A stretch of 64,000 bases of DNA from Proteus terrae subsp. cibarius (GCF_011045835.1 NZ_CP047349.1:2232001-2296000), one strand, 5' to 3'; shown: positions 20,899-34,128, counted from the stretch's first letter. Notes: a model not told the origin generated them from the sequence alone. Made by a program: numbers and translations.

Positions 20899-20932
20899 AA
20901 ATACCGCCCTTAATAAAGGCGGTATTTTTTTG
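20899..20932 (+). terminator. Terminator after the MHS transporter
   Basis: AATACCGCC pairs with GGCGGTATT, followed by TTTTTT. Confidence 0.9.
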
Positions 20933-20957
20933 AATTGAATTTTATGGCAAGGAATAC

Positions 20958-20988
20958 AAAAAAGGATACCTTATGGCATCCTTTGTTC
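20958..20988 (-). terminator. Terminator after dtpA
   Basis: On the minus strand AAAGGATGCC pairs with GGTATCCTTT (one mismatch) around an ATAA loop, followed by T residues. Confidence 0.75.
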
Positions 20989-21020
20989 TTCTTAAAATTT
21001 TGTTTTTTTAATGACAAAAA

Positions 21021-22487
21021 TTACTGTGTCATTTTACTCAGCATAGGTGCTGTGAGTAGCATTAGAACTGCGATAACACCTGTTACAATACCGATTTGTA
21101 AGAAAACACTGCTGTAAATTTCTAATGAAGCATGAGCGCTTTGCACATCTTCAGGTACTGCCATTAAACTCGCAACTTTACCGGCAATAATTGCTGCGGC
21201 TGCCGAAGTTAAGAACCATGCGCCCATGATAAAGCCCATTAAACGCTGTGGTACAAGTTGAGCAACCATCGCAAGACCAAGTCCTGAAATCATTAGCTCA
21301 CCAATACTTTGGAAACCATAACTTGCGACTAACCACCATGAAGACACAATACCCGCTTCATTTGCCATGCTTGCACCTAGCGGTAACACTAAGAATGCAG
21401 TCGCACTTAAGAACATCCCTACGGTAAACTTATATGGCATTGGCAATTTATCACCCATAAAGTTATACACAGCCGCTAACAGTGGGCTTGCTAACATGAT
21501 CCAGAATGGATTAAGTGATTGGAATTGTTCTGGTTCAACACTGAAACCTAATAGAGAGTGTTCTACGTTATGGATTGCGAAGAAGTTTAAAGACGTTGGC
21601 ATTTGATCGTAAAGAACAAAGAAAACCACGGCTTCAACCATCAATAAGAATGCAACAATCATCTTGCGACGTGCAGCACCTTTCATCATAAAAGTTTCAC
21701 GCGCAAAAATCAGGATGATACCTAATGAGATGATGGCTAAAGACCAACTTGCTACTTCATTATTGTGTAACAGCCAAGTCGATAATGCAGTAAGTGCAAC
21801 AATACCCACCAGTGTTAATAATAATTTTGAATAATTAAGCGGTTCAAAGTCAGGTCTAGAACCTTTATCTTTGATCCAACCACGGCAAACCATAAAGTTT
21901 GCTAAGGTGATCAGCATACCTACAACGCTTAATGCAAACGCAACATCCCAACCGTAATTAGCCGCTAACCACGGTGTTGCTAACATAGATAAAAATGAAC
22001 CCACGTTGATAGACATATAGTACATAGTAAATGCACCGTCTAATTGCGGATCGTCTTTCTCATAGCATGTTGCTAATAATGAAGATGGGTTAGCTTTAAA
22101 TAAACCATTACCTACTGCAATCGTTGCAAGTCCCCAATAAATCACATCTTTATTGTGATCAGAGAATGCCACCATCGCATAACCAATTGCCAGTACGATT
22201 GCCCCAAGAATAATTACCCTTTTAGTACCAAGGATTTTATCCCCAAGCCATCCACCAATAGCAACAAAGCCATAAACTAATGCGGTAAATGCAGCAAAAA
22301 CAGTGATAGCTTCTGCCTCACCCATGCCCAGCATTTTAACCAAGTAAACGGCCATGATCCCTTGCAGACCGTAATAGCCGAAACGTTCCCATAATTCGAT
22401 TGAGAAGATGAGATAAAACGCACGAGGCTGTTTAAACGCATTCAGGCTCGGTTTTTGTCCATCGTCAGGTGTGTTTGCAGTTGACAC
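21021..22487 (-). CDS. dtpA: Dipeptide/tripeptide permease A
   Basis: A 488-residue POT-family proton-coupled peptide importer with 14 membrane helices. The sequence is close to E. coli DtpA (TppB): [18 protein letters not shown], then [19 protein letters not shown] with the ExxERFxYY proton motif, then [17 protein letters not shown]. The C-terminal hydrophilic tail of E. coli DtpA after MTQ is missing here, so the protein stops at SKMTQ. It is monocistronic, between two terminators and a long upstream region. Confidence 0.93.
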   Translation of the reverse strand: MSTANTPDDGQKPSLNAFKQPRAFYLIFSIELWERFGYYGLQGIMAVYLVKMLGMGEAEAITVFAAFTALVYGFVAIGGWLGDKILGTKRVIILGAIVLAIGYAMVAFSDHNKDVIYWGLATIAVGNGLFKANPSSLLATCYEKDDPQLDGAFTMYYMSINVGSFLSMLATPWLAANYGWDVAFALSVVGMLITLANFMVCRGWIKDKGSRPDFEPLNYSKLLLTLVGIVALTALSTWLLHNNEVASWSLAIISLGIILIFARETFMMKGAARRKMIVAFLLMVEAVVFFVLYDQMPTSLNFFAIHNVEHSLLGFSVEPEQFQSLNPFWIMLASPLLAAVYNFMGDKLPMPYKFTVGMFLSATAFLVLPLGASMANEAGIVSSWWLVASYGFQSIGELMISGLGLAMVAQLVPQRLMGFIMGAWFLTSAAAAIIAGKVASLMAVPEDVQSAHASLEIYSSVFLQIGIVTGVIAVLMLLTAPMLSKMTQ

Positions 22488-23048
22488 TAAAAACCTCTAA
22501 TTATTCTATTACGCCTTTATATTTAGGCTAATTTTTTACAAAAATTTCTTTATTCGAGACAGAGTTAAAGCTCGATGAATTTCATACTGGATTGTTATTC
22601 TTTGAAAAGAGTTCAACGCAGAGAAAAACAAGGTTGGCATTCTATCACTGGAAAGCATAATTATCTAAGAATTATAACTAACTATTGCGTTTTATCATAG
22701 TTACAGGCATTTGTACAAAATAGTTATGCGATTAAAAAAACAGCAAACAAAATAACCTACTGATAATCAATAAATTATTTTCTACTTAATTATCCCTATA
22801 TAAACAATTAAGCTACGCTACTGCTTACCATATTTTGCCAAATTACCTGCTATTGAATAACAACGATAAAATAATACCAGTAGCAATTTGTTTTAATTGA
22901 TTAAAATAACACCAACAAAACACATTCCTTGACTTAATTTCCATATTTCCTCCATTTTTAACTGTGGAGAAACAGGTAGAATGTCACCATTCCAAATTTT
23001 CATTTCAGTATTTCTGATTAGCTAGTTGCCAGTGGGATCACAAAAGTA
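22488..23048. other. Divergent control region of dtpA and mdtABC
   Basis: About 560 AT-rich bases between two divergent starts. Near mdtA a BaeR-box-like sequence is visible (entry at 22945) together with an inverted CTCCA/TGGAG pair. Nothing else clear is seen, and the dtpA promoter cannot be placed. Confidence 0.45.
22945..22962 (+). promoter_or_regulatory. Candidate BaeR-binding site upstream of mdtA
   Basis: ATTTCCTCCATTTTTAAC matches about 13 of 18 positions of the remembered E. coli BaeR box TTTTTCTCCATNATTGGC. A partial inverted copy, TGTTTCTCCACAGTT on the minus strand, follows at once. It is 86 bases before mdtA. Confidence 0.4.
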
Positions 23049-24284
23049 ATGAATAAAAACAAAAATGTTAAAAAAAGAATTTCTCTCATTATCGCTTTAG
23101 TCGTCGTAATCGCAGGGGGTTACGCCTATTGGCAATTTAATGCAGCAAAAACAGCGTCACCTGAAAATAAAGCGGCTCAAGCAACAAGCTCACAAAATCG
23201 AGGTACGTCTGGATCTCGTCGCCCACCGTTACCACCCGTTCAAGTTGCAACATCAACACAAGAAGATGTGCCGCAATTTTTATCGGCTTTAGGTACGGTA
23301 AAGGCCACAAATAGCGTAACTGTTACTAGCCGTGTTGAAGGCCAATTAATGGCATTACATTTCACGGAAGGACAACATGTTCAGAAAGGTGATTTATTAG
23401 CTGAAATTGACTCTCGCCCATTTGAAGTTCAATTAGCTCAAGCTAAAGGACAACTTGCAAAAGATCAGGCTACATTAGCTAATGCGCGTCTTGATTTAGC
23501 GCGTTATCAGAAATTAGCAAAAACCAATCTAGTCTCACAACAAGAGCTAGATAATCAGCAAGCTTTAGTAAAACAGTCTGAAGCGAGTATTCGTATTGAT
23601 GAGGCCTCTATCAGTAATGCACAACTGCAACTCACTTACAGCAAAATCACAGCACCTATTTCAGGTCAAGTGGGTTTAAAACAAGTTGATGTTGGTAATT
23701 ATATTTCTGGTGGCTCATCTACACCTATCGTCGTTATCAATCAAATGGATCCTGTTGATGTACTTTTTACATTGCCAGAACAAGATCTCGCGAAGGTTAT
23801 TCAAGCACGTAAAAATAATGCAGATTTACCTGTCACCGCATTAGATAGAAATAATCAATTTGAGTTAGCTAAAGGAAAATTATTTAGTGTTGATAACCAA
23901 ATTGATGCAACTACTGGCACTATAAAGTTAAAAGCGCGCTTCCCTCAGCAAGAGACAACTCTGTTTCCTAACCAATTTGTCAATGTCCGTCTTTATGTCA
24001 CTACATTAGAAAAAGCGGTTGTTATTCCTAATGCAGCACTACAAATGGGTAATGAAGGTCACTTTGTTTGGGTTGTGGATAGCGAAAATAAAGTGAGTAA
24101 ATTACGTGTTGAAGTTGCCTTACAAAATGCGGAAAAAGTCGTGATAGCCTCCGGTTTATCAGCAGAACAACGCGTTGTCACTGATGGAGTTGATAGATTA
24201 ACACAGGGTGCGAAGGTCGATATCGTGACGCCAACAGTGCCAAAAGCTAAAGAAAATAACCGTGTTGTTACGGAGAAAGCGTAA
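23049..24284 (+). CDS. mdtA: Multidrug efflux membrane-fusion protein MdtA
   Basis: A 411-residue periplasmic adaptor of the RND pump MdtABC. One N-terminal membrane anchor (about residues 11-29) and a proline-rich linker are followed by the barrel-sandwich, alpha-hairpin and beta-barrel domains. The hairpin includes [20 protein letters not shown], and the lipoyl part holds [14 protein letters not shown]. The stop and the mdtB start overlap (TAATG at 24282-24286), which indicates translational coupling. Neighbours mdtB, mdtC, baeS and baeR confirm the identity. Confidence 0.95.
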   Translation: MNKNKNVKKRISLIIALVVVIAGGYAYWQFNAAKTASPENKAAQATSSQNRGTSGSRRPPLPPVQVATSTQEDVPQFLSALGTVKATNSVTVTSRVEGQLMALHFTEGQHVQKGDLLAEIDSRPFEVQLAQAKGQLAKDQATLANARLDLARYQKLAKTNLVSQQELDNQQALVKQSEASIRIDEASISNAQLQLTYSKITAPISGQVGLKQVDVGNYISGGSSTPIVVINQMDPVDVLFTLPEQDLAKVIQARKNNADLPVTALDRNNQFELAKGKLFSVDNQIDATTGTIKLKARFPQQETTLFPNQFVNVRLYVTTLEKAVVIPNAALQMGNEGHFVWVVDSENKVSKLRVEVALQNAEKVVIASGLSAEQRVVTDGVDRLTQGAKVDIVTPTVPKAKENNRVVTEKA

Positions 24285-27200
24285 TGACCGAAAAAACACA
24301 TGGTACAGGTGGGGGACCATCTCGCTTATTTATTCTGCGCCCTGTTGCAACAACCCTTTTTATGGTCGCTATTCTCTTAGCCGGGATTATCGGCTATCGT
24401 ATGCTACCTGTCTCTGCATTACCTGAAGTTGATTATCCAACTATTCAGGTCGTTACTCTTTATCCCGGAGCAAGCCCTGATGTAATGACATCGGCAGTTA
24501 CAGCTCCATTAGAGCGTCAATTTGGACAGATGTCTGGATTAAAACAGATGTCATCACAAAGCTCAGGTGGTGCATCGGTGATCACACTGATGTTCCAATT
24601 AACATTACCATTAGATGTTGCAGAGCAAGAAGTACAAGCTGCGATAAATGCGGCAACTAATCTGCTCCCCTCAGATTTACCCTATCCGCCAATTTACAGC
24701 AAAGTAAATCCAGCAGATCCGCCTATTTTAACCTTAGCGGTAACTAGCTCAACTTTACCGATGACACAGTTGCAAGATATGGTTGAAACCCGTATCTCGC
24801 AAAAAATTTCACAAGTTAATGGCGTAGGTTTAGTGGCGTTAGCTGGTGGTCAGCGCCCTGCTGTTAGAGTCAAACTCAATGCACAAGCCGCAGCATCTTA
24901 CGGTTTAGATAGCGAAAAAATTCGTGTAGCAATCAATAATGCGAACGTTAACTCAGCGAAAGGTAGTCTTGATGGCCCTACTCGCTCTGTGACGTTATCC
25001 GCTAATGATCAGATGAAATCATTAGAAGATTACCGCCAGTTAATCGTTACTTATAAAAATGGCGCACCAATTCGCCTATCTGATATTGCAACTATTGAAC
25101 AAGCACCTGAAAACAATCAGCTAGGTGCATGGGCGAATAATGAGCAGGCGATTATTATTAATGTTCAACGTCAACCCGGCGTTAACGTTATTGATACTAC
25201 TGATAATATTCGTAATTTATTACCTGATTTAGTCTCTAATTTACCAAAGTCCGTTAGTGTTGAGATCTTAACAGACAGAACCACAACCATCCGCGCTTCA
25301 GTTAAAGATGTGCAGTTTGAACTTGGCTTAGCTATCGCTCTTGTGGTGATGGTGATTTATCTCTTTTTACGTAATGGTGTCGCAACCTTAATCCCAAGTA
25401 TTGCCGTACCACTTTCATTAGTGGGTACGTTTGCCGTGATGTATTTTTGTGGATTCTCTGTCAACAACCTCACCTTAATGGCATTAACCATTGCCACGGG
25501 CTTTGTTGTCGATGACGCCATTGTTGTCATTGAAAATATCTCCCGTTATCTCGAACGTGGCGATAAACCGCTAACTGCAGCCCTAAAAGGCGCTGGCGAG
25601 ATTGGTTTTACCATTATTTCGCTTACCTTCTCTCTGATTGCCGTACTGATCCCACTGTTATTTATGGGAGATATTGTTGGTCGCTTATTTAGAGAATTTG
25701 CAATCACCCTTGCTGTCGCCATTCTAATTTCTGCAGTGGTTTCACTCACATTAACACCAATGATGTGTGCTCGATTGCTAAAACCTGAAAATGAAATCAA
25801 GCACAACCGTTTTGAAATGGCGTGCGAACGTTTCTTTGAAAAAATGATCGCAGTATATGCCGTTTGGTTAAAACGTGTTTTAAACCATCAATGGATAACC
25901 CTCGGCGTAGCACTGAGCACATTAGTGCTGACTGTATTGCTCTATATGTTTATTCCTAAAGGATTCTTCCCATTACAAGATAACGGGCTATTGCAAGGAA
26001 CCATTGAAACTTCACAATCCATTTCTTATCAAGCAATGGTAGAAAAACAACAACAGGTCGTTGATAAATTAATTGATGATCCTGCTATCGATAATATTGC
26101 TAGTTTTGTAGGAATTGATGGAAGCAACGCAACTTTAAACACGGGTCGTTTGCAAATTACATTAAAACCTCTTGATCAACGGGATTCCCGTATTGATGTG
26201 ATTATTCCTCGTTTACAAGAACGTATTGCTTCGATTTCAGGAATGACTCTCTATCTGCAACCCACTCAAGATTTAACGATTGATACGCAAGTTTCCCGTA
26301 CTCAGTATCAATTTACGCTACAAGCAACATCATTAGATGAATTAGCTTATTGGGTGCCAAAACTTTCTCAAACACTAAAAGATAGCCCTGAATTAACGGA
26401 TATCAGCAGTGATTGGCAAGATAACGGCATGATGGCATATATTAAAGTGGATAGAGACTCAGCAAGCCGTTTAGGCATTTCAATGAGTGAAATTGATAAC
26501 GCGCTTTATAATGCTTTTGGTCAGCGTTTAATTTCAACTATCTACACTCAAGCCAATCAGTATCGCGTGGTATTAGAACAAGATATTCGTAATGGTGATG
26601 GATTACAGGCACTTTCAGCCGTGCATTTAACGGGTAAAGATGGTGCGATGGTACCTTTATTATCTATTGCATCCGTCGAACAACGCTTAGCGCCACTTTC
26701 TATTAATCATCAAGAGCAATTTCCTTCAGCGACCTTCTCATTTAATGTCGCTGAACAATCTTCTCTTGAAGAAGCGGTGAAAGCAGTGAAATTGGCTGAA
26801 GAGCAAATTTCTATGCCGAGAGATATCACCACTCAATTTCAAGGTGCGACATTGGCGTTTGAAAGTGCGCTTTCAAGTACTTTGTGGCTGATTATCGCGG
26901 CAATCGTCGCAATGTATATTGTATTAGGTGTGCTATATGAGAGCTTTATTCACCCTATTACCATTTTATCTACATTGCCAACAGCGGGTGTCGGCGCATT
27001 ATTAGCTTTAATAGCAGCAGGTAATGAGCTGGATATTATTGCGATTATTGGGATCATCTTGCTTATCGGGATCGTAAAGAAAAATGCGATCATGATGATA
27101 GACTTTGCCCTTGCAGCCGAACGAGAGCAAGGTTTAACGCCTTACGAAGCGATTTATCAAGCGTGTTTATTGCGTTTCCGCCCAATTTTAATGACCACAA

Positions 27201-27415
27201 TGGCCGCCCTTTTAGGTGCTCTACCTTTAATGTTAAGTACGGGTGTAGGGGCAGAATTACGCCAACCATTAGGGGTTTGTATGGTCGGTGGTTTAATAAT
27301 GAGCCAGATCTTAACTCTGTTTACGACACCCGTGATTTATCTGTTATTTGATAAATTATCGCTCTACATCAACCGTAATAAACACGTCGAGAATAATAAC
27401 GGGGCTGTATCATGA
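24284..27415 (+). CDS. mdtB: RND efflux transporter subunit MdtB
   Basis: A 1043-residue RND inner-membrane transporter with 12 membrane helices and two large periplasmic loops. It forms a heterotrimer with MdtC and exports bile salts, novobiocin and other drugs with MdtA and TolC. The proton-relay region [19 protein letters not shown] has the paired Asp residues, and [15 protein letters not shown] lies in the C-terminal half. It overlaps mdtA by one base and mdtC by four. Confidence 0.95.
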   Translation: MTEKTHGTGGGPSRLFILRPVATTLFMVAILLAGIIGYRMLPVSALPEVDYPTIQVVTLYPGASPDVMTSAVTAPLERQFGQMSGLKQMSSQSSGGASVITLMFQLTLPLDVAEQEVQAAINAATNLLPSDLPYPPIYSKVNPADPPILTLAVTSSTLPMTQLQDMVETRISQKISQVNGVGLVALAGGQRPAVRVKLNAQAAASYGLDSEKIRVAINNANVNSAKGSLDGPTRSVTLSANDQMKSLEDYRQLIVTYKNGAPIRLSDIATIEQAPENNQLGAWANNEQAIIINVQRQPGVNVIDTTDNIRNLLPDLVSNLPKSVSVEILTDRTTTIRASVKDVQFELGLAIALVVMVIYLFLRNGVATLIPSIAVPLSLVGTFAVMYFCGFSVNNLTLMALTIATGFVVDDAIVVIENISRYLERGDKPLTAALKGAGEIGFTIISLTFSLIAVLIPLLFMGDIVGRLFREFAITLAVAILISAVVSLTLTPMMCARLLKPENEIKHNRFEMACERFFEKMIAVYAVWLKRVLNHQWITLGVALSTLVLTVLLYMFIPKGFFPLQDNGLLQGTIETSQSISYQAMVEKQQQVVDKLIDDPAIDNIASFVGIDGSNATLNTGRLQITLKPLDQRDSRIDVIIPRLQERIASISGMTLYLQPTQDLTIDTQVSRTQYQFTLQATSLDELAYWVPKLSQTLKDSPELTDISSDWQDNGMMAYIKVDRDSASRLGISMSEIDNALYNAFGQRLISTIYTQANQYRVVLEQDIRNGDGLQALSAVHLTGKDGAMVPLLSIASVEQRLAPLSINHQEQFPSATFSFNVAEQSSLEEAVKAVKLAEEQISMPRDITTQFQGATLAFESALSSTLWLIIAAIVAMYIVLGVLYESFIHPITILSTLPTAGVGALLALIAAGNELDIIAIIGIILLIGIVKKNAIMMIDFALAAEREQGLTPYEAIYQACLLRFRPILMTTMAALLGALPLMLSTGVGAELRQPLGVCMVGGLIMSQILTLFTTPVIYLLFDKLSLYINRNKHVENNNGAVS

Positions 27416-30400
27416 AGTTCTTCGCCCTCTTTATTCAACGACCCGTAGCAACCACGTTGCTCAGTTTGGCGATTTCGCTATGTGGTGCATTAGGGTTTAT
27501 GTTGCTCCCTGTTGCTCCATTGCCTCAAGTGGATTATCCGGTTATTAATATTTACGCCTCCTTACCTGGGGCGTCACCAGAAACGATGGCGTCATCTGTG
27601 GCAACACCGCTTGAGCGCTCTCTAGGACGAATTGCGGGTATTGATGAAATGACATCAAGCAGTTCGCTTGGCAGTACCAGCATTACGCTGGTGTTCGATT
27701 TAAACAAAGATATCAATACCGCAGCTCGTGATGTACAGGCCGCATTAAATGCCTCACAAAGCTTGTTGCCTTCAGGTATGCCAAGCCGTCCGCGTTATTA
27801 TAAATCGAATCCTTCTGATGCTCCGATTATGATCTTAACGCTCACCTCTGACACACAAAATACAGGGGAGCTTTACGATCTCGCTTCAACACGGTTAGCA
27901 CAAAAAATCTCACAAATTGAAGGTGTCAGTGAAGTTTCGGTTGGTGGCGGTTCATTACCCGCAATACGCGTCGCCCTCAATCCTGATGCGTTATTTAACC
28001 AAAATATTAGTCTCGATGATGTTAGAAAAGCAATTAATCAAGCCAATGTGCGACGACCTCAAGGCTTTGTAAATAATGACGAAGGGCGTTGGCAGATCCA
28101 AACTAACGATGAGCTCAGTAAAGCGGCTGAATATCGCCCAGTGATCGTGCATTATAATCAAGATGCGGTTGTACGTTTAAGTGATGTAGCCGAAGTTACC
28201 GATTCTGTACAAAACTCACGAGCAGCCGGAATGAGTGGTGGAGAGCCTGCAATCTTGCTGGTTATTCGTCGTGAGGCGGGTGCCAATATCATTGAAACTG
28301 TAAATCGTATTCGTGATGAGCTTCCAGAATTACGTGAGCTTATTCCCGCAAGCGTTGACTTAAAAGTCGCACAAGATAGAACACCGACTATTCGCGCATC
28401 ATTAGCAGAAGTTGAACGTGCGTTAGCCATTGCTGTAGCACTGGTTATTTTAGTTGTGTTCTTATTTTTACGCTCCGGTCGCGCTACGCTGATCCCTGCT
28501 GTTGCTGTACCTGTTTCATTAATTGGCACTTTTTCAGCCATGTATCTTTGTGGCTTTAGTTTAAACAACCTTTCATTGATGGCATTAACCGTGGCGACAG
28601 GCTTTGTGGTTGATGATGCCATTGTGGTGCTTGAAAATATTTCTCGCCATATTGAGAATGGGTTAAAACCTAAAGAAGCCGCCTTAAAAGGGGTTGGTGA
28701 AGTCGGTTTTACTGTCCTTTCAATGAGTATTTCTCTTGTTGCCGTTTTTATTCCATTACTGTTAATGGATGGTCTTGTTGGGCGATTATTTAAAGAATTT
28801 GCCATCACTTTAACAACGGCTATTGCTATCTCGCTATTTGTTTCTTTAACGCTAACACCCATGATGTGTGCACATTTACTCAAAGGAATGAAACCCAAAG
28901 CACAATCGCATTTACGCGGTTTTGGTAAGTTACTTTTTCGTGCTCAGCAAGGTTACAGTGTCACATTGCAAGCAGCCTTGCGTCATCGACGTTGGGTTAT
29001 GGCTATTTTTCTCGCTACTCTGGGCTTAAATGCTTATTTATACATCAGTGCACCAAAAACATTTTTTCCCGATCAAGATACGGGGCGTTTAATGGGATTT
29101 GTGCGTGCAGACCAAAGTATTTCTTTCCAATCTATGAAAGAAAAAATGACTCGTTTTATGCAGGAAATTAATGCCGATAAAGACGTTGATAGCGTGACGG
29201 GTTTTACGGGTGGCGGACGTATTAACAGCGGATTTATGTTTATTTCCCTCAATCCGCTGTCAGAGCGTACCGATAGCGCAAATCAAGTGATTAACCGCCT
29301 ACGGACAAAATTAGCTAATGAACCGGGCGCCAACCTCTTTTTAATGCCAGTGCAAGATGTTAGAGCTGGTGGACGCCAAGCGAATGCCAGTTATCAATTT
29401 ACATTATTAGCAGATGACTTAAGTGAGTTGCGTAAATGGGAACCGATTGTCCGTAAAGCATTAGGTGAACTGCCTCAGCTTGTCGATGTTAACTCTGATA
29501 AAGAAGATAAAGGCGCCGAAATGGCACTGACTTACGATCGCGATACTATGTCGCAATTAGGTATTAATGTCAGTGATGCCAATAATCTGCTAAACAATGC
29601 TTTTGGTCAACGTCAGATCTCTACTATTTATGCGCCATTAAATCAGTATAAAGTCGTAATGGAAGTCTCTGAACAATATACACAAGATGTCTCTGCGTTA
29701 GATAAAATGTATGTGGTCAATAATCAAGGTGAGCGCATTCCATTATCCGCATTTGCAAGTTGGTATCCGGCAAATGCGCCATTAAGTGTTAATCACCAAG
29801 GATTATCTGCTTCTTCCACTATTGCCTTTAATATTCCTGAAGGCTATACACTAGCGGATGCCATTAATGCTATTGAACGCACAATGACAGAGTTAGGTGT
29901 GCCCAATACCGTCAGAGGCACCTTTGCAGGTACGGCACAGATTTTCCAAGAAACCATTAAATCACAGCTTATTCTTATCCTAGCGGCGATTGTAACGGTC
30001 TATTTAGTATTAGGTGTGCTGTATGAAAGCTATATTCATCCACTAACTATTTTATCTACCCTACCTTCTGCGGGTGTGGGTGCCTTATTAGCATTACAGC
30101 TTTTTAATACGCCTTTTAGCCTAATTGCTCTTATTGGCATTATGTTGCTGATTGGTATTGTGAAGAAAAACGCCATTATTATGGTGGATTTTGCAATTAC
30201 TGCGCAGCGTGAAGGCAAATTATCGGCTAAAGAGGCCATTATTCAGGCTAGTCTACTGCGTTTTCGCCCTATTATTATGACAACGCTTGCTGCATTATTT
30301 GGCGCATTGCCATTGATGTTAGGTAGTGGCGATGGAGCAGAACTAAGACAACCGTTAGGGATAACAATTGTAGGGGGTTTATTAATGAGCCAATTACTAA

Positions 30401-30495
30401 CCCTTTATACAACCCCTGTTATTTATCTATTTTTTGATGGATTGCGTGAACGTTGGCAACAACGACGTATCAGCAAAAAAGAGGCAAATGCATGA
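27412..30495 (+). CDS. mdtC: RND efflux transporter subunit MdtC
   Basis: A 1027-residue RND transporter, the partner of MdtB. The Asp pair is in [18 protein letters not shown], and the characteristic [20 protein letters not shown] start is present. The ATG overlaps the mdtB stop as ATGA. The next gene is baeS, again overlapping. The E. coli operon has mdtD (an MFS protein) between mdtC and baeS, and here it is absent. Confidence 0.95.
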   Translation: MKFFALFIQRPVATTLLSLAISLCGALGFMLLPVAPLPQVDYPVINIYASLPGASPETMASSVATPLERSLGRIAGIDEMTSSSSLGSTSITLVFDLNKDINTAARDVQAALNASQSLLPSGMPSRPRYYKSNPSDAPIMILTLTSDTQNTGELYDLASTRLAQKISQIEGVSEVSVGGGSLPAIRVALNPDALFNQNISLDDVRKAINQANVRRPQGFVNNDEGRWQIQTNDELSKAAEYRPVIVHYNQDAVVRLSDVAEVTDSVQNSRAAGMSGGEPAILLVIRREAGANIIETVNRIRDELPELRELIPASVDLKVAQDRTPTIRASLAEVERALAIAVALVILVVFLFLRSGRATLIPAVAVPVSLIGTFSAMYLCGFSLNNLSLMALTVATGFVVDDAIVVLENISRHIENGLKPKEAALKGVGEVGFTVLSMSISLVAVFIPLLLMDGLVGRLFKEFAITLTTAIAISLFVSLTLTPMMCAHLLKGMKPKAQSHLRGFGKLLFRAQQGYSVTLQAALRHRRWVMAIFLATLGLNAYLYISAPKTFFPDQDTGRLMGFVRADQSISFQSMKEKMTRFMQEINADKDVDSVTGFTGGGRINSGFMFISLNPLSERTDSANQVINRLRTKLANEPGANLFLMPVQDVRAGGRQANASYQFTLLADDLSELRKWEPIVRKALGELPQLVDVNSDKEDKGAEMALTYDRDTMSQLGINVSDANNLLNNAFGQRQISTIYAPLNQYKVVMEVSEQYTQDVSALDKMYVVNNQGERIPLSAFASWYPANAPLSVNHQGLSASSTIAFNIPEGYTLADAINAIERTMTELGVPNTVRGTFAGTAQIFQETIKSQLILILAAIVTVYLVLGVLYESYIHPLTILSTLPSAGVGALLALQLFNTPFSLIALIGIMLLIGIVKKNAIIMVDFAITAQREGKLSAKEAIIQASLLRFRPIIMTTLAALFGALPLMLGSGDGAELRQPLGITIVGGLLMSQLLTLYTTPVIYLFFDGLRERWQQRRISKKEANA

Positions 30496-31868
30496 AATTG
30501 AGAAGCAAGCTGTTCTTAGTGGTTTTCGCTACTTGTATGGTGGTTGTTCTCGCCATGCATATCGGTATTCGTGGTAGCTTCCAACAAGGATTCATTGGTT
30601 ATATCAAGAAAAACAGTGAACAGCGTGCAACTCTTTTAGCTGAAGCCTTAACGGAACAATATGCTTTAACGGGAGATTGGCGATTCCTCAATAGAGATGA
30701 TCGTTCTCTTTATCAAATATTACGAAGTATTGACCAAATAAGCCAAAGTAGCGAAGGCCCGCCTCCCAGAGGTTGGCGAACACAATTTTGGATTGTTGAT
30801 AAAGATATGAAGCGCCTATTTGGACATGACAATCAATTTCCCGCAGAGACATTTAAAAAACCCATTACTTTTCACGATGAAATTGTTGGGTGGGTGATTG
30901 TCAGTGCGGCAGATAAAATCAGTAATGAAGCTGATATTAGTTTTGATAAACAGCAACTGCTTACCAGTTGGATAATTGCAGGTTTAACGGTTCTTTTTGC
31001 TTTATTTATCACGCTTATTCTTTCTCGTAATATGATACGCCCTGTTAAACGCCTCGTTGAGGCGACACATAAATTAGCAGCTGGTGACTTTTCTGTGCGA
31101 GTAACGCCCACAAGTAAAGATGAAATCAGTCAACTCGCTACCGACTTTAATCAACTTGCCAGCACACTAGAAAAGAATGAGCAAATTCGTCGTGATTATA
31201 TGGCTGATATCTCACATGAATTGCGAACTCCTCTTGCTATTTTAAAAGGTGAACTTGAAGCGCTACAAGATGGTGTCAGAAAACCCACAACAGAGACGCT
31301 GAACTCTCTTTTATTTGAAGTCACAAACCTGACAAAACTGGTTAATGACCTCCACCAGCTTTCATTATCAGACAGAGGCTCTTTAACTTATCGTAAAGAT
31401 TTTATTGATATTAATGAGGTTATTTTGCTGGCTGTGGCTTCTTATCGTCACACATATCAAACTAAAAATATTACTCTACTCACCGAGTTAGATGATTTAT
31501 CGCCACTCATTGTACAAGCCGATCCTGATAGGTTGATCCAGCTTTTCCATAATCTGCTAGAGAATAGCATGCGCTATACTTATTCGGGTGGCCAATTACA
31601 TATCAGCACCCAAAAAGGGCAAAACCATGTTCTTATTTCATTAGAAGATAGTGCTCCGGGGCTTGATAGTGCGCAATACGAAGTTGTTTTCCAACGTTTT
31701 TATCGTGCAGAAAACTCACGAAATCGTGCAAGTGGCGGTTCAGGTTTAGGTCTTGCGATTTGCGAAAATATCGTTGAAGCTCATAATGGTAAAATAAGTG
31801 CCATGCCTTCTTCTTTAGGTGGTATGAAAATTCTTATAGAATTACCTGCATATTCTGATGATCTTTAA
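30492..31868 (+). CDS. baeS: Envelope-stress sensor histidine kinase BaeS
   Basis: A 458-residue inner-membrane sensor kinase that senses envelope stress (indole, toxic compounds, misfolded pili) and phosphorylates BaeR. The order is helix 1 (about 7-25), periplasmic sensor, helix 2 (about 160-180), HAMP, HisKA with [16 protein letters not shown] (His about 242), then the HATPase with the N box NLLENSMRY and G box [10 protein letters not shown]. The start at 30492 overlaps the mdtC stop (ATGA) with AGAGG upstream. An upstream in-frame start at 30453 lies inside mdtC and is rejected. Confidence 0.94.
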   Translation: MKLRSKLFLVVFATCMVVVLAMHIGIRGSFQQGFIGYIKKNSEQRATLLAEALTEQYALTGDWRFLNRDDRSLYQILRSIDQISQSSEGPPPRGWRTQFWIVDKDMKRLFGHDNQFPAETFKKPITFHDEIVGWVIVSAADKISNEADISFDKQQLLTSWIIAGLTVLFALFITLILSRNMIRPVKRLVEATHKLAAGDFSVRVTPTSKDEISQLATDFNQLASTLEKNEQIRRDYMADISHELRTPLAILKGELEALQDGVRKPTTETLNSLLFEVTNLTKLVNDLHQLSLSDRGSLTYRKDFIDINEVILLAVASYRHTYQTKNITLLTELDDLSPLIVQADPDRLIQLFHNLLENSMRYTYSGGQLHISTQKGQNHVLISLEDSAPGLDSAQYEVVFQRFYRAENSRNRASGGSGLGLAICENIVEAHNGKISAMPSSLGGMKILIELPAYSDDL

Positions 31869-31891
31869 GCCTATAACCATTGAGCCAATAA

Positions 31892-32599
31892 ATGACAGTA
31901 TCTGAATCACCCTATTCAATCCTGATTGTTGAGGACGAACCTAAGCTTGCCCAATTGCTTATTGATTACCTTCAAGCATCTGGTTATCAAACTCATTGGT
32001 TAGCGGATGGTGCTGAAGTGAGCCATTGTGTAAAACAGCAGCATTACGATTTAATCTTGTTAGATCTCATGTTGCCAGCTAAAGATGGCATTACAGTCTG
32101 TAAAGAGTTACGTCAGTTTTCAGATATTCCCATCATTATGGTGACGGCTAAAACAGAAGAAGTTGATAGATTACTTGGGCTTGAAATTGGGGCTGATGAT
32201 TATATTTGTAAACCCTATAGCCCAAGAGAGGTGGTAGCCCGAGTCAAAACTTTATTGCGTCGTTTTTATCGACCACAAGATATTGTTCAAAGCGATAAAT
32301 TAGTCGTTATTGATGAACAGGCTTATCAAATCCAATACAACAATAAAATTCTCGATTTAACGACGGCTGAATTTCGTTTGCTAAAAGCCTTAGCCACTCA
32401 ACCCGGCAAAATATTAACCCGTGATCAGTTAATGGATCACCTTTATGATGACTACCGTATTGTGACGGATAGAACCATTGATAGTCATATTAAAAATTTA
32501 CGACGTAAACTTGAGCAACTTAACGATCAAATTGAATTTATTCGCTCAATTTATGGTCAAGGTTATCGTTGGGAAACCCAAGCTTACCGTTTTCGATGA
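31892..32599 (+). CDS. baeR: Response regulator BaeR
   Basis: A 235-residue OmpR/PhoB-type regulator. The receiver has the acidic pair E14-D15, the phosphoacceptor Asp58 in LILLDLMLP, and the Lys of [10 protein letters not shown]. The winged-helix output domain at the C-terminus includes [20 protein letters not shown]. It activates mdtABC and its own operon through BaeR boxes. It is the last gene of mdtABC-baeSR. Confidence 0.94.
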   Translation: MTVSESPYSILIVEDEPKLAQLLIDYLQASGYQTHWLADGAEVSHCVKQQHYDLILLDLMLPAKDGITVCKELRQFSDIPIIMVTAKTEEVDRLLGLEIGADDYICKPYSPREVVARVKTLLRRFYRPQDIVQSDKLVVIDEQAYQIQYNNKILDLTTAEFRLLKALATQPGKILTRDQLMDHLYDDYRIVTDRTIDSHIKNLRRKLEQLNDQIEFIRSIYGQGYRWETQAYRFR

Positions 32600-32720
32600 T
32601 ATTTTTTCAGGAATACATTGAACCTCGCTACACTTAAGCGCTAGAATCCACCCCTTTATGATATACCCCTACCCAATGTGTGGGGGAACTGACTTGAAAT
32701 CAGAACCAGGAAATTTAACC

Positions 32721-34100
32721 ATGTTTACACCCGAATTGCTCTCTCCTGCTGGCTCATTAAAAAATATGCGCTATGCATTTGCTTATGGCGCAGACGCCGT
32801 TTATGCAGGTCAGCCACGTTATAGCTTACGTGTGCGTAATAATGAGTTTAACCACGAAAACCTTGCTAAAGGTATTCAAGAAGCCCACGAATTAGGTAAA
32901 CGCTTCTATGTTGTGGTTAATATCGCACCTCATAATGCTAAATTAAAAACCTTTATCCGTGACTTAAAACCTGTCATTGATATGGGCCCTGATGCGCTGA
33001 TTATGTCTGATCCGGGTTTGATCATGATGGTGCGTGAAGCCTTCCCTGAAATGGATATCCACCTTTCAGTACAAGCCAATGCCGTTAACTGGGCAACCGT
33101 AAAATTCTGGCGCCAAATGGGATTAACTCGTGTGATCCTGTCTCGTGAACTCTCTATTGATGAAATTGCCGAAATTCGTAAGCAAGTTCCTGATATGGAA
33201 TTAGAAGTTTTCGTTCATGGCGCATTATGTATGGCTTACTCAGGTCGTTGCCTGTTATCTGGCTATATCAATAAGCGCGACCCAAACCAAGGTACTTGCA
33301 CTAACGCTTGCCGTTGGGAATATAAAGTCGAAGAAGGCAAAGAAGACGATGTAGGTAATATCGTTGAAAAATACACGCCAATCCCAGTTAAAAACGTTGA
33401 GCCGACTTTAGGTGTTGGCGCGCCAACAGATAAAGTTTACTTGATCGAAGAAGCAAAACGTCCTGGTGAATATATGACTGCGTTCGAAGATGAACACGGT
33501 ACTTATATCATGAACTCTAAAGATTTACGTGCGATTGAACACGTTGAGCAATTAACTCAAATGGGTGTGCATTCACTGAAAATTGAAGGTCGTACTAAAT
33601 CCTTCTATTACTGTGCCCGTACAGCTCAAATGTATCGTCGTGCGATTGATGATGCAGTTGCAGGTAAACCTTTCGATCCAACGTTGCTAACGACATTAGA
33701 AGGCTTAGCACACCGCGGTTATACCGAAGGTTTCTTACGTCGTCATACCCATGATGCATACCAAACTTACGAATATGGTTACTCTGTCTCTGACACTCAA
33801 CAATTTGTCGGTGAATTTACAGGTAAACGTGTAAACGGTTTAGCCGAAGTTGATGTTAAAAATAAATTTGTTTTAGGTGATAGCCTAGAATTAATGACAC
33901 CAACTGGAAATATTCAATTCACGTTAGAAGAGCTGTTTAACAAAAAACAACAACCAACCGATGTTGCACCGGGTAATGGTCACATGGTTTATTTATCTGT
34001 TCCTGAAGATGTTGATTTAGATTTTGCACTGCTGATCCGCAACCTACAAGGAACAACAACACGTCAACCGCATAAAATTGATGCGGTAGAAGTGAAGTAA
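32721..34100 (+). CDS. trhP: tRNA uridine-34 hydroxylation protein TrhP (U32 family)
   Basis: A 459-residue peptidase-U32-like protein (YegQ), which in E. coli works with prephenate to make 5-hydroxyuridine at tRNA position 34. The U32 signature is LEVFVHGALCMAYSGRCLLS, with cysteines later in GTCTNACRWEY that may carry an Fe-S cluster. The start at 32721 (MFTPELLSPAGSLKNMRYAF) matches the family and has AGGAAA upstream; the in-frame ATG at 32658 would add 21 unrelated residues. It follows baeR without the E. coli yegP gene. Confidence 0.93.
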   Translation: MFTPELLSPAGSLKNMRYAFAYGADAVYAGQPRYSLRVRNNEFNHENLAKGIQEAHELGKRFYVVVNIAPHNAKLKTFIRDLKPVIDMGPDALIMSDPGLIMMVREAFPEMDIHLSVQANAVNWATVKFWRQMGLTRVILSRELSIDEIAEIRKQVPDMELEVFVHGALCMAYSGRCLLSGYINKRDPNQGTCTNACRWEYKVEEGKEDDVGNIVEKYTPIPVKNVEPTLGVGAPTDKVYLIEEAKRPGEYMTAFEDEHGTYIMNSKDLRAIEHVEQLTQMGVHSLKIEGRTKSFYYCARTAQMYRRAIDDAVAGKPFDPTLLTTLEGLAHRGYTEGFLRRHTHDAYQTYEYGYSVSDTQQFVGEFTGKRVNGLAEVDVKNKFVLGDSLELMTPTGNIQFTLEELFNKKQQPTDVAPGNGHMVYLSVPEDVDLDFALLIRNLQGTTTRQPHKIDAVEVK

Positions 34101-34128
34101 AGCGTCATAATCTGATTTAAAGTGGTCA

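Noticed and set aside
28158..28898. A 246-codon open frame antisense to mdtC
   Set aside because: It lies wholly within a well-supported RND transporter gene, is low-complexity (Ser, Thr, Ala, Ile) and has no homology or signal of its own.
32658..32720. Extended start of trhP and a hairpin in its leader (CCCC/GGGG, 32666-32686)
   Set aside because: The extra 21 residues are not family-like. The hairpin is short with mismatches and could not be assigned.
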